Of a stretch of DNA of 64,000 nucleotides, positions 1 to 8,707 are shown in pieces. Source of the stretch: JAWVYT01 sp046483065 (GTDB taxonomy: Bacteria > Gemmatimonadota > Gemmatimonadetes > Longimicrobiales > RSA9); assembly GCA_046483065.1 (NCBI GenBank), contig JAWODW010000017.1, forward strand, positions 1-64,000. The letters are read 5' to 3'. The position numbers were made by a program, and so were the translations under genes. Numbering within the stretch: the stretch's first letter is position 1; the number at the start of each line of letters is the position of its first letter. The notes beneath the pieces were generated by a model. That model saw only the letters and a program-made list of their open reading frames with translations. It had not been told where the DNA came from and searched no databases.

Positions 1-158
1 TCGTGCACGTGGACGTCGCCGAGGAGGCGGAGACCCGGAAGCTGGTGCTGGGGGTCCGCAACGGACGACTCGTCGGCGCCACCTTCTCCGGACTCCACGA
101 CAAGGTGATCACCGAGGCCACCACCTGGCAGGACGAGATGTCCATCGGCACCGCCTGA
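1..158 (+). CDS. C-terminal end of an unidentified protein (partial)
   Basis: An open frame enters from the left edge (first full codon at 3) and stops with TGA at 156-158, giving about 51 residues. The segment LVLGVRNGRLVGATFSGLHD loosely resembles the start of the C-terminal dimerisation domain of pyridine-nucleotide disulfide oxidoreductases, where a similar V-G-A-T-F stretch occurs. The rest does not match well enough for me to name it. The start lies outside the window. Function is left open. Confidence 0.5.
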   Translation, partial: VHVDVAEEAETRKLVLGVRNGRLVGATFSGLHDKVITEATTWQDEMSIGTA

Positions 159-698
159 GTCTCCCTTGAGGCGACACGCGCACGTCGGCCAGGCTCAGCG
201 GATCGGAGACCCAACGCCGAGACGTGCAGAAGATGTACGGACGCAATGGGGCGAACTCGACCGGTCCTACCTGAAACAGTGGATCGCGGAGTCGGGGCTG
301 GGCGACCTCTGTGACCGCGTCACCGAAACGATCGCTTTCGACCCTGGTGACTCGTCGTCTGCCTGACTCGCAGCCACCGGCGGGTCGTCCGCCTTCCAGG
401 CCGCCGAGACCAAGCTGTCCGGCTTCTTCGTGGGCACTCGTGCTGCGCACGAGCAACGGGCAGGCGGGTCCTGAGTGCGTGCGGGCGCTGTTGGAGCGGG
501 AGGGGAGATAGAGCGCAAGCGTGCCCTTGTTAGAAGGCTGTCTTCACCGGCGCAGTGCGTTGTCGCCGCACTCGCGGGTGGCTGGAACATGGACCGTGCA
601 CTGGGAACGGTGCACCGCGACGCGCCTGGCGGCGGCACGATCGGTGCTGTCACATTTCGGCTGTTGATGCGACCTACCAAAACGTCAGGGAGCTGCCG
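159..698. other. Intergenic, degraded
   Basis: About 540 bases lie between the partial gene at the left edge and the M48 protease. Apart from the possible nucleotidyltransferase tail at 166-366, I see no convincing gene, RNA or repeat. The longer open frames here lack ribosome binding sites and protein-like composition. Confidence 0.4.
166..366 (+). pseudogene. Possible nucleotidyltransferase C-terminal remnant
   Basis: This 66-residue frame has no Shine-Dalgarno site. Its second half (from about residue 24, containing EDVRTQWGELDRSYLKQWIAE) reads like the C-terminal tail of small nucleotidyltransferase-fold proteins: an E-D-V helix, then L-D-x-x-Y-L-x-x-W. The first 20 residues look random. 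The catalytic GG/DxD part is absent. I read it as a decayed fragment, possibly related to the intact nucleotidyltransferase at 11139-11663. The assignment is from pattern only. Confidence 0.3.
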
Positions 699-2129
699 AT
701 GCGCATGTTGACACGGGTGCTGCTCATCCTTCTTCTCGCCGTGGCGGCCTGCGCCGTGAACCCTGTGACCGGCGAGCGGGAGCTCGCGCTCATCTCGGAG
801 GGGCAGGAGATCGAGATGGGGCGGCAGTACGCGGACCAGATCGAGCAGCAGATCGGGCTGGTGGAGGACACGGCGCTCCAGGCGTACGTAGAAGCGATCG
901 GGCTGGAGATGGCGCGCTCGTCGGAGCGGCCGGATCTGCCGTGGCGGTTCGGGGTCCTGGACGACCCGACGCCGAACGCGTTCGCGCTGCCTGGCGGGTT
1001 CATCTACGTGACCCGTGGGCTGACGGCGCTCATGGGGTCGGAGGCGCAGCTCGCGTCGGTGCTGGGGCACGAGATCGGGCACGTCACGGCCCGGCACTCG
1101 GTCTCCCAGATGAGCCGAGCGCAGCTGGCGCAGCTGGGAATGGGCATCGGGATGGTGCTGCTGCCGGAGGACCTGGAGCAGTACGGCGGGCTGGCCAGCA
1201 CCGGGCTCAGCGTCCTGTTCCTGAAGTACGGTCGGGACGACGAACGTCAGTCCGACCAGCTTGGCTTCCGCTACGCCCTGGATGCCGGCTACGACGTCCG
1301 GGAGATGGCCGATGTCTTCCAGTCACTGGAGCGGGCGTCGGAGCTCGCGGGCGCCGGGTCGCTCCCGACGTGGCTGTCGACGCACCCCAGCCCGCCGGAC
1401 CGTGTGGAGGCCGTCGGGGAGCGCGTCGAAACGCTGAGTCGGTCACTGGACGGGCTCCGGGTCGCACGTGAGGACTACCTCCGGCAGATCGACGGGATGG
1501 CCTACGGGCACGACCCCCGGGAAGGGTACTTCGTGGACGGGGCCACCTTCATCCATCCCGAGCTCGAGTTCGCGATGGATTTCCCCGGGGACTGGCAGCA
1601 GCAGAACCTGGCCGACCAGGTGGTCGCCGCGAGCCCGGAGGGCGATGGCGCCATCCAGCTGACGCTGGCGGACGCGTCGCCCGCCGAGGCCGCCCGCACG
1701 TTCGCAGCCCAGGAAGGGATCACGGCGACCGAGCCGGAGTCCGGGTCGATCGACGGGTTCCCGACCGTCGCCGTGGAGTTCACCGCCGAGGGGGAGAAGC
1801 CCGTCCGCGGCGTTGCCACGTTCCTGGCCGACAGCGATCGGACGTTCCGGCTGCTGGCCTATTCGGCCGCGTCCGCCTACGATCGGTACGCGCCGACGTT
1901 CCGGTCGTGGACGAACAGCTACCGGCGCGTGACCGACCCGGCGCTGCTGGACGTGGAGCCCGACCGGATCGCTATCGTGGAGCTGCCGAGCGCCAGTACG
2001 CTCGAGGACTTCGAGGCGGTCTACCCGTCCGTTGTAGGGATCGAGGAGCTCGCGCTCCTCAACCAGGTCGATGGGCCCGCGTCGCGGCTCGAGGCCGCAC
2101 GGCTCGTGAAGCGCGTGGTGAACCGCTGA
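699..2129 (+). CDS. M48-family metalloprotease lipoprotein
   Basis: The 476-residue product is a predicted zinc endopeptidase of the M48 (BepA/YfgC/Oma1-like) type that would act in the periplasm. The N-terminus is a lipoprotein signal peptide ending in the lipobox LAVAAC, so it should be anchored to a membrane. The zinc motif HEIGH is at residues 124-128, and the downstream metal-ligand helix is in the RQSDQLGFRYAL segment. After about residue 280 a separate C-terminal domain follows that resembles the PsbP-like region of some lipoprotein proteases. I chose ATG 699 because it starts the signal peptide and has an AGGGAG site just upstream. A longer in-frame extension back to 555 has no signal and was rejected. 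Family members take part in outer-membrane protein quality control, so that role is inferred. Confidence 0.9.
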   Translation: MRMLTRVLLILLLAVAACAVNPVTGERELALISEGQEIEMGRQYADQIEQQIGLVEDTALQAYVEAIGLEMARSSERPDLPWRFGVLDDPTPNAFALPGGFIYVTRGLTALMGSEAQLASVLGHEIGHVTARHSVSQMSRAQLAQLGMGIGMVLLPEDLEQYGGLASTGLSVLFLKYGRDDERQSDQLGFRYALDAGYDVREMADVFQSLERASELAGAGSLPTWLSTHPSPPDRVEAVGERVETLSRSLDGLRVAREDYLRQIDGMAYGHDPREGYFVDGATFIHPELEFAMDFPGDWQQQNLADQVVAASPEGDGAIQLTLADASPAEAARTFAAQEGITATEPESGSIDGFPTVAVEFTAEGEKPVRGVATFLADSDRTFRLLAYSAASAYDRYAPTFRSWTNSYRRVTDPALLDVEPDRIAIVELPSASTLEDFEAVYPSVVGIEELALLNQVDGPASRLEAARLVKRVVNR

Positions 2130-2233
2130 GGCGCCAGCGCCACTGTCCGACCCCATCAAGTCGATCCGCGGCCGCCGCTGATCCATCCACGGGCGGACGC
2201 CGAGCACCGTATCAAACGACCGGCCACGGGCGT

Positions 2234-2239
2234 TATAAT
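2234..2239 (+). promoter_or_regulatory. Perfect TATAAT -10 element
   Basis: A perfect TATAAT stands out in otherwise GC-rich sequence, 67 bases before the ATG at 2306. The -35 position 17 bases upstream (ATCAAA, 2211-2216) is poor. It is the likely promoter of the carboxypeptidase-regulatory-like gene. Confidence 0.4.
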
Positions 2240-2305
2240 ATTGGGAGACGCTGTGATTCATGCCCGGAGGTTTCGTTGGTGTCAGACGCCGGAGTCGGTC
2301 AAAGC

Positions 2306-4660
2306 ATGAGAACCGCGCTGCTGTGTGTTCTGCTGAGCCTCGCCCCTGTGTCGCTGTCCGCTCAGACGGCTGTGAGCGGCGAGGCGGTGGCTGAAGACAC
2401 GGGCACTCCGCTGGCCGGCGCGCTGGTGGAGCTCGAGGACTCTACCGGCGTCGTCGTCTCCGGTCTCAGCGGCTCCCGGGGCCGGTTCTTCTTGCGAGCT
2501 TCGGGGCCGGGCCGCTATCGCATCTCGGTGGGCGCCCTCGGCTACCGGACGGTGCGGACCGACTGGTTCGAGGTCGCCGCGGATGCGGTGGTCACCCGCC
2601 GGGTCGAGGTCCCGTTGGAGCCGGTGGGACTGACCGGGATCCGGGTCTCGACGCGGCGTCGGTGCGGGACGGATGCCGGGACGGGTGACCTGGCCCGGGT
2701 CTGGGCGGAAGCGCGCAAGGGACTGACGGCGGTGGCACTGACCGACTCGCTGGCGCTCAACTACCGACTGGAGTTCCTGGAACGTGCGCTGGACCGGGAG
2801 TGGGGGACGGTGCTGGCCGAGACATCGTCGCAGCGGTGGGCCCACGCGGTCGAGCCGTTCCGCAGCGCAGCGGTCGACGACCTGCTGGAGGGCGGGTTCA
2901 TCCAGGAGGTGGGCGACACCACGGCCTACTACGGCCCCGACGCGCGGCTCCTGCTCTCGGCCGCGTTCCTCGACCACTACTGTTTCGCACTGGTCCGGGG
3001 CGAGCCGGGTGAACTGGGGCTGAAGTTCACGCCGGTGAGGCGGGTCCGGCAGCTGTCGCAGATCGAAGGCGTGATCTGGCTGGACGAGGCGACCGCGGAG
3101 CCGCGGCGGCTGACGTTCACGTACCTGAACCCGCCGCTCTACACCGACCGGTTCGAGGTCGGCGGCGAGGTCGAGTACCAGCGGCTGCCGACGGGCGCGT
3201 GGATCGTGCGGCGGTGGTTGATCCGGACGCCGCAGCCGATGACGTCCAGGCTGGGCGTCCCGACCCGGTCGGTGGGCTATGTCCGGGAGTCGAGCGGGGA
3301 GGTCATCGCCGTCTCGGGTCCCGAGTTCGAGCTCCAGCTCGGCGACCCACCCGGGACGGTGGCCGGTCGCGTCCTCGCCCAGGAGGACGACGGGCCGCTG
3401 GGCAACGTGCTGGTCTACCTGAACGGCACCACGTACGCGGACACCACGGGACCCGGTGGGTCATTCCGGCTCACCGATGTCCGGCCCGGCCGCTATCATC
3501 TTGCGGCCTATCACAGCCAGCTCGGCGAGGAGCCGGCCGCGGTGGCGCCGGTGGAGGTCGCGGCGGGCGAGGACACCGCGGCGGTGCTGCGCGTGGCGGT
3601 GCCGGCGGTGGTGGAGGCCGGCTGTCCGTTCGGGAGCGGGAGCGTGATCCGGGGCCGGGTGATCGAGCCGTCCACCGGCACGCCGCTTCCGGACGCGATC
3701 GTGGAGATGCGGCCCGAGCCGGGCGAAGGTGTCGCGGCCGACGGGGCCGCCCGGGCCGCCGCCCAGCGCACCCGGGCGAGCTCCGACGGCGTCTACCGGT
3801 TCTGTGGCGTGCCGGAAGGCCCGACCCGGCTGATCGCGCACCTGCCGTGGACGGCGCCGGTCCGGACGAAGCTCAACGTGTCCGCGGACACGGTCCTGGA
3901 CGTGGACCTGAACCTGGCTCTCGACGTCTCCGCCGACGCGCCGGGACGGATCGTGGGCCGCGTGGTGGAGGTCGGGACCGACCGACCGCTCGAGGGCGCC
4001 ACCGTGGAGGTGGCCGGTGCGAAGGTGGTTTCGAACGAGGCCGGCGGGTTCGTCGTGGGCGATGTCGCCCCCGGCGAGGTCCCGGTCCGGGCAACGCTCC
4101 TGGGGTACGCCGACGCCGACGGCACCGTGGAGCTCAGCGGTGGCCAGACGGCCGAGATGGAGATCCGGCTCTCCACCCGCCCCATCGAGGTCGAGCCGAT
4201 CACCGTTACCGTGCGGGCCGAGCCCCTGTCTGGGCCGATCGCGGGGTTCAACGACCGCCTCGAGAGCGGGCGGGGCACCTTCATCCTGGCCGACGAGATC
4301 GAGCGACGGAACCCGATCCGGCTCACGCAGATCCTCCAGGCGCACCACCTCCGGGTGGAGCAGAACGGCAGACAGCTCGTCAACCCGCGTCAGAACTGCG
4401 CGCCCATGGTCTACCTCGACGGAGTCCGGGCCACCTACATCCGCGACCGGACGCTGACGGCGGCGCTACGGGAGGCGGCTGACGCCGTCAACATGGTCCA
4501 CCCCTCCAGCGTGGCCGGGATCGAGGTCTACCGGGGCGCCGCCGAGCTGCCGGCCATGTTCAGTGGCCGGTACGCCTCGTGCGGCGCCATCGGCATCTGG
4601 ACGAAGCGCCACAGCGGCGGCGCGGGAGATCGGGGCCCCGGCGGCTCGACGCCGCATTGA
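2306..4660 (+). CDS. Multi-domain carboxypeptidase-regulatory-like protein with C-terminal TonB plug-like domain
   Basis: The 784-residue secreted protein starts with a signal peptide (residues 1-19, cleavage after SLSAQ). It carries four carboxypeptidase-regulatory-like beta-sandwich modules, near residues 22-95, 349-425, 446-540 and 547-620. Each opens with a G-x-V-x-G-R-V-type strand. The last about 140 residues (from GPIAGFND, about 642) resemble a TonB-receptor plug (VYLDGVRATYI, then IEVYRGAAELPAMF), but no 22-strand barrel follows. Such barrel-less plug proteins are common in Gemmatimonadota and Bacteroidota, and their function is not established. GGAG at 2291-2294 supports ATG 2306. 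A smaller relative lies at 38990-39841. Confidence 0.85.
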   Translation: MRTALLCVLLSLAPVSLSAQTAVSGEAVAEDTGTPLAGALVELEDSTGVVVSGLSGSRGRFFLRASGPGRYRISVGALGYRTVRTDWFEVAADAVVTRRVEVPLEPVGLTGIRVSTRRRCGTDAGTGDLARVWAEARKGLTAVALTDSLALNYRLEFLERALDREWGTVLAETSSQRWAHAVEPFRSAAVDDLLEGGFIQEVGDTTAYYGPDARLLLSAAFLDHYCFALVRGEPGELGLKFTPVRRVRQLSQIEGVIWLDEATAEPRRLTFTYLNPPLYTDRFEVGGEVEYQRLPTGAWIVRRWLIRTPQPMTSRLGVPTRSVGYVRESSGEVIAVSGPEFELQLGDPPGTVAGRVLAQEDDGPLGNVLVYLNGTTYADTTGPGGSFRLTDVRPGRYHLAAYHSQLGEEPAAVAPVEVAAGEDTAAVLRVAVPAVVEAGCPFGSGSVIRGRVIEPSTGTPLPDAIVEMRPEPGEGVAADGAARAAAQRTRASSDGVYRFCGVPEGPTRLIAHLPWTAPVRTKLNVSADTVLDVDLNLALDVSADAPGRIVGRVVEVGTDRPLEGATVEVAGAKVVSNEAGGFVVGDVAPGEVPVRATLLGYADADGTVELSGGQTAEMEIRLSTRPIEVEPITVTVRAEPLSGPIAGFNDRLESGRGTFILADEIERRNPIRLTQILQAHHLRVEQNGRQLVNPRQNCAPMVYLDGVRATYIRDRTLTAALREAADAVNMVHPSSVAGIEVYRGAAELPAMFSGRYASCGAIGIWTKRHSGGAGDRGPGGSTPH

Positions 4661-5490
4661 CGCCCGACGGGGTCACGACGCTACGTTCCGCCCACCCCCG
4701 GCGCTGCTGGCCGCCACGACCTCCGGCACCACGCGCTTCGTCCCGCCCATGTACTCCCGGGCGTGGCCAACAGGGATAGGCATTCCCAACCCCGTTTCGG
4801 CTGCTTTCGGGGTCGGGGGCCGGGAGATCGCTCCGGAGCTTCGCGACGCGGGGGCGCTCGTGGAGTCGCCACGGTCGGTCGGAGAGCGGGAGGAGCCGGG
4901 GGAGGAGCTGCCCGACGAGGAGCGGACGGTGGTCTGCCGCCCCGGCATGACGATGCGGGACCTCGAGCGGGAAGCGGTCATCGCCGCATCCTATCCGTCC
5001 TCACGATACAGCACCTTCGACCGCTTCGTGCTGGAGCCGCGGCTGCCCGCGCTCCGCGAGGCGAGGATCATCTGTGACTTCGAGGGTGTCGTGGAGTGGG
5101 TGCTCGCGGTGGAGGAGCGCTCCGGGTTCAGAGCCTGAACGCTGTCGTCTCCGCCACGTCTGGTGGTGGACATCGAGCACTGAGGGCTGCGGCCACCGCG
5201 CGAACTGCGGGCCACCCGGATCCTGGTCGGCCGCCTCACCCACGAGGTCGAATCGCTCCGCGGTGCGCCGGGGCGCGACACCGGCCCGTCAGAAACCCGG
5301 TCGCCCGGGGAATGAGAGTCGAGGTCTGGATGTTGAGGTGAACAGTCCCCGGCGGGTCGCCACCGACGGCGGTGACAACGCCGCGAACGCCCTCTCCCTT
5401 TCCGCCGCATACGCAGCGGAGCGCGGGCGCCAGCCATCGGTACCACCGCCCGCCGGCTGCGCCGTCACCGAACTCCGGCCCCGGTCCGTC
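4661..5490. other. Long gap with decayed coding fragments
   Basis: About 830 bases contain no intact gene that I can support. A fragment like an NtrC-type regulator lies at 4900-4991 (listed separately). Just after it, in the same frame, is a protein-like stretch (LEPRLPALREARIICDFEGV, about 5030-5090). A third short frame, ATRILVGRLTHEVESLR, lies at about 5212-5262. None has a start with a ribosome binding site or a full domain. Together they suggest old genes in decay. Confidence 0.4.
4900..4991 (+). pseudogene. Fragment of an NtrC-type response regulator (linker before the Fis helix-turn-helix)
   Basis: The peptide RTVVCRPGMTMRDLEREAVI closely matches the linker found between the AAA+ domain and the C-terminal Fis-type helix in sigma-54-dependent regulators. 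The usual pattern is R-T-V, then P-G-M-T-M, then E-R-E-A-I. The expected continuation (TGGNRxxAAxLLGI) is missing and is replaced by unrelated sequence. The AAA+ domain is also absent upstream. I read it as a relic of a regulator gene. The match is from memory of the family. Confidence 0.4.
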
Positions 5491-6213
5491 CTACAGCTCG
5501 GTGACCTTGCTGTTGGGTGGCAGCGTGTAGCCTTCCAGCCACTCGACCTCGTCGTTGTAGTACGTGACCCGGAGATCCACTTCCCCGGACGGGGCAATGC
5601 AGGTGCGGTTGTACTCGTCGTACCGGGTGAGCTCCACGTCGTCGGGGATCGCGTCCAGCATGTTGCGGCTCGCGAAGTCGGCGTACGTGCCCGCGGGGTA
5701 TACGACGATCTGCTTGATCTCGCCCAGCGGCACCTCGATCTTCGTGGCGTTCAAATCGATGGTGACCCGTAGCGCCCGCGGGCCCTCCAGCGGCACGTTG
5801 CGCAGCCAGCCCTCGCCCGGGCCCGGGAAATCGGCGTCGACCAGCACGTCGTAGACGCCGGCCGGGATGTTGCCCCCGTGGTCCCACATGAAGTCCATGG
5901 CGACCTCCTCGCCCGTCGCCACGTCGACGAACCTCTGGGGGTACACCGTGCCCCCGGACTGACCGTCCGTCCACTCGCACCAGAACTCGGCCCGCGCCAT
6001 CTCGGCGCCCATCCCGTGGGTGCTGTTCGACGCCTCGATCTCCAGCTCCGCGTTGCTCCACGCATCGCCGAGCTCGACCGCAGGCGGATCCACGTCCGGC
6101 GCGGCCTCGGGGGAGGCAGGCTCCGGCGTCGGGGCCGACGCGCACGATACGGTCACCAAGGCCACGGCCAGACCGATACTCACCGCTACGATCGTCTTCT
6201 GCGCTCTCTGCAT
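5491..6213 (-). CDS. Hypothetical lipoprotein
   Basis: The 240-residue protein has a lipoprotein signal peptide (hydrophobic stretch residues 8-22, Cys at VTVSCAS), then a Pro/Glu/Ala-rich linker and a mostly beta-strand domain. Recurrent short motifs such as YPQRFVDVATGEEVAMDFMWDHGG and GVYDVLVDADFPGP suggest a carboxypeptidase-regulatory or Ig-like fold, but I do not recognise the family. Four cysteines may pair (FWCEW, RTCIAP). The gene stands alone, with a predicted promoter at 6327-6355 and a leader of about 110 bases. Confidence 0.75.
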   Translation of the reverse strand: MQRAQKTIVAVSIGLAVALVTVSCASAPTPEPASPEAAPDVDPPAVELGDAWSNAELEIEASNSTHGMGAEMARAEFWCEWTDGQSGGTVYPQRFVDVATGEEVAMDFMWDHGGNIPAGVYDVLVDADFPGPGEGWLRNVPLEGPRALRVTIDLNATKIEVPLGEIKQIVVYPAGTYADFASRNMLDAIPDDVELTRYDEYNRTCIAPSGEVDLRVTYYNDEVEWLEGYTLPPNSKVTEL

Positions 6214-6326
6214 GGGATTGCCTCGGGGTCAACTGCGAGGCCGGCGATCGGCCCACACGGCTCCCCCGCGTGGCCGTCCGGCGTGCCGCATTGCGACTTG
6301 GCGAGCTTCGCTCGAGAGATTAGCGA

Positions 6327-6355
6327 AAGCTACCGGGATAGTTGATGCCCTGCAA
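6327..6355 (-). promoter_or_regulatory. Predicted promoter of the lipoprotein gene
   Basis: Read on the minus strand, TTGCAG (6355-6350) is followed after exactly 17 bases by TAGCTT (6332-6327). Both are reasonable sigma-70-type boxes in a locally AT-richer patch. Transcription would start near 6320, giving a leader of about 107 bases before the ATG at 6213. Confidence 0.35.
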
Positions 6356-6485
6356 CTAATCCTGACCCGGAGCGCGTCCTGGCCCGGAGCGCCGCGGAGG
6401 GCCTCTCCGTCTTCGAGGATTGAACCGGGTCGCGGGAAGGCCGACCTGACCCCCTCGCGCCTGCCCGAGCGGCTCCCTGCCCCCG

Positions 6486-8141
6486 TCAGAAGCCGCGGGC
6501 GAAGCGGGCCCAGAACCGGTCCCCCAGCTCCCAGTAGCGCTGCTCGGCCGCGCGGGCGAAGTCGCTGCTGTACGTGGTCAGGTACGCACGCGCGCTGTCG
6601 GGGCTCACGTCGTAGAGCGCCAGCGCCCGCTCCTCCACGTCCGGCAGCTCGGCGAACGCCCGGTCCTCGAGGGCCATCACCACGGCCATCACCTCGTCCC
6701 GGGTCGAGCCCCACTCCACCTCCGCCAGACGCGAAGCCCGGCGGAAGGCCCAGCCCGCCGACTCGGTGGTGAAGCCGTGCTGGTCGCAGCGTTTGAAGCT
6801 GGGCGGCACGTCCGTGATGCCGGCGAAGAGGGGGATCCGCGCGGTGGTGGCCGGATTGTCCAGCCCGAACCAGACGATCCCGCCGATGGGGTCCGGGAGC
6901 CAGCCGCGAGCCTGGATCACCGTCGAGTACGCGCAGCGTGACACGGCGATGGTCCGCTCCCGGGGCACCACCCCCGGCTCGAGCGCGTTCAGCAGCGCCA
7001 TCTCGCTGCGCGACATCCAGGGCGTCGCCTCCGGACTCACTCGCTCGACCCCCTCCCGGTCCTTCACCACCAGGTTCCCGATCGGGTCGTACGGCGTGCC
7101 TTCGTACGTGTCCCGGAACATGGCCATGACGTCGCGAGGGCCCAGCTTCCGCTCCGCCTTCACCGAGAGCGGCAGCTCCGGCGCCTCCGGGTCCAGCCCC
7201 AGCGACGGCGCCGCCAGGCTCAGCACCCGCCACTCCCGCCGCGCGTGGTTCGCGTCACGGCCGCCGTACACCTGCCAGAACTTGAACGGCTCGCCGGAGG
7301 CCGGGTCCCACAGCCCCAGCTCCTCCGCCCGGCTGTACAGGTTCGCCGAGGCCAGGAACCGGTCCGGGTCGTCCAGCTCCACCTCCCCGATCCGCGGGAT
7401 GTTCGCCGACACCGCCACGTGGTCGTCCGGGATCCGCGCCGCGACCCATACCGCGCCCGTCCGCCCCTCGCCCGGCCCGATGATCTCCAGCTGCCACACC
7501 TCCGTCGGGTCGATGACCGTCAGGCACTCCCCCACGTCGATGTAGCCGTGCTCGGCCGTCAGCGAGTCGGCGATGGCGATGGCCTCCCGCGCCGTCGTCG
7601 CCCGCTCCAGCATCAGCCGCTCCAGCTCCTCGATCAGGAACAGCCCGTTCTCGCTCCGCAGCTCCCGACGGCCGCCCCAGGTGGTCTCCCCGATCCCCAC
7701 CTGGTGCTCGTTCATCGCCGGGTACGCCGTGTTGATGAAGGCGTGGCTCCGCGGCGACTCCGGGATCGACCCCCGCACCTCGACGCCCCGCCGGTCGCCG
7801 GGATACGCGTTGTGCAGGCGACCCGTCACCACCTCGTTCATCGCGCCCGGCCCGTTCTCGCGCGCCGGCCTCACGTCGATCCAGGTCCGGTAGTTCCCGT
7901 CGCACGTGTGCGACGTGATCACCGAGCCGTCCGTCGTGGCCGCGGCCCCTACCATGATGCTCGTGCAGCTGCACGGCTGGTCCGCAGCGCAGCCGGCGTC
8001 GGCGGCGACGTCGGGCGCCGGTGTGGAATCGATGAGAGGATGGGCTGCCGCCGCGATGGCGACGGCCGCCAGCAAAACGAAAAGGGCCCCGGCGCCTCGC
8101 CTGCGCGACGCGCGGAGCCCGTCTATCGGAAAGAACCGCAT
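6486..8141 (-). CDS. C69-family dipeptidase, secreted
   Basis: The 551-residue protein belongs to the peptidase C69 (PepD-like) family of N-terminal-nucleophile dipeptidases. Residues 1-33 form a signal or anchor segment. The nucleophile region is C-T-S-I-M-V-G at 59-65, with the DGSVITSHTCDGNYRTW motif just after it, as in the family. Two further Cys (51, 57) lie in the segment that must be removed for maturation. Later family landmarks include GIGETTWGGRREL and a TAEHGY-type segment. The substrate is predicted to be small dipeptides outside the cytoplasm. GGAGC about 8 bases upstream supports the start at 8141. Confidence 0.9.
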   Translation of the reverse strand: MRFFPIDGLRASRRRGAGALFVLLAAVAIAAAAHPLIDSTPAPDVAADAGCAADQPCSCTSIMVGAAATTDGSVITSHTCDGNYRTWIDVRPARENGPGAMNEVVTGRLHNAYPGDRRGVEVRGSIPESPRSHAFINTAYPAMNEHQVGIGETTWGGRRELRSENGLFLIEELERLMLERATTAREAIAIADSLTAEHGYIDVGECLTVIDPTEVWQLEIIGPGEGRTGAVWVAARIPDDHVAVSANIPRIGEVELDDPDRFLASANLYSRAEELGLWDPASGEPFKFWQVYGGRDANHARREWRVLSLAAPSLGLDPEAPELPLSVKAERKLGPRDVMAMFRDTYEGTPYDPIGNLVVKDREGVERVSPEATPWMSRSEMALLNALEPGVVPRERTIAVSRCAYSTVIQARGWLPDPIGGIVWFGLDNPATTARIPLFAGITDVPPSFKRCDQHGFTTESAGWAFRRASRLAEVEWGSTRDEVMAVVMALEDRAFAELPDVEERALALYDVSPDSARAYLTTYSSDFARAAEQRYWELGDRFWARFARGF

Positions 8142-8707
8142 CGTTCAGCTCCGATTCAGATGTCTGTTGCCATGGATCCGGCCCGAGGGCTCGCGCCGGC
8201 ATCACCAGCGGCCCCGGGCCCGGGGACAGCATACCGCCAGGCGCCTTCCGCGGCCAGCCGGCCGGACGATCTCGCCAGCAGGGCGAGGGCCGCTTCGAGC
8301 ATGGCATCCCGGTCCGGGGCGAGCGTCTCGGGGTCGGTACGGACCGGCGCGTCGAGCGGGACACCCCGCGTTTCGTAGATCCGGAGGCGTCGAGGATGTC
8401 CCGAACCCTCACCGCGTTCCCGCACCACCGACGAACGGAGAGTTCGGGACGCCGAAGCCCGCCGGGCCGGCCCGGGCGACTCCGGCGGCCGCCCCGCCGG
8501 CCCGGGCGACTCCGGCAACGGCCGATCCGGCCGACTCCGCCGGCCCGCCCGCTTGTAGCGGGCCACGTTGAGGGCCAGCGCCAGGGCAGCGCCAGCGCAG
8601 CGCAGGGCAGGGCAGGATCCGGATCATCGATGCCCGACTGCTCCCACTTCTCGGATTTCGTCCCATCCCGCTATTCCCCTGCTCGGCTCGAGGCCCGATC
8701 GTGGGGT
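8142..8707. other. Gap with doubtful ORF and GC-rich repeats
   Basis: This 566-base gap separates the C69 dipeptidase from the HEAT-like gene. A minus-strand frame at 8156-8566 (136 codons) has a low-complexity N-terminal half (PESPGPAGRPPESPGPARR) produced by the direct repeat listed below. Its C-terminal half looks more protein-like (LDAPVRTDPETLAPDRDAM). There is no clear ribosome binding site or family match. I do not call it a gene. It could be a degraded one. Confidence 0.35.
8466..8516. repeat. 21-bp direct repeat, 30-bp period
   Basis: The 21-base unit starting GCCGGCCCGGGCGACTCC occurs perfectly at 8466-8486 and 8496-8516. A third, diverged form (GATCCGGCCGACTCCGCCGG) follows at about 8524. 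The units are themselves GC palindromes. No gene uses them convincingly. Confidence 0.8.

Noticed and set aside
8156..8566. 136-codon minus-strand gene
   Set aside because: Half is translated direct repeat, there is no ribosome binding site and I recognise no family. It is kept only as a doubtful ORF in the gap description.
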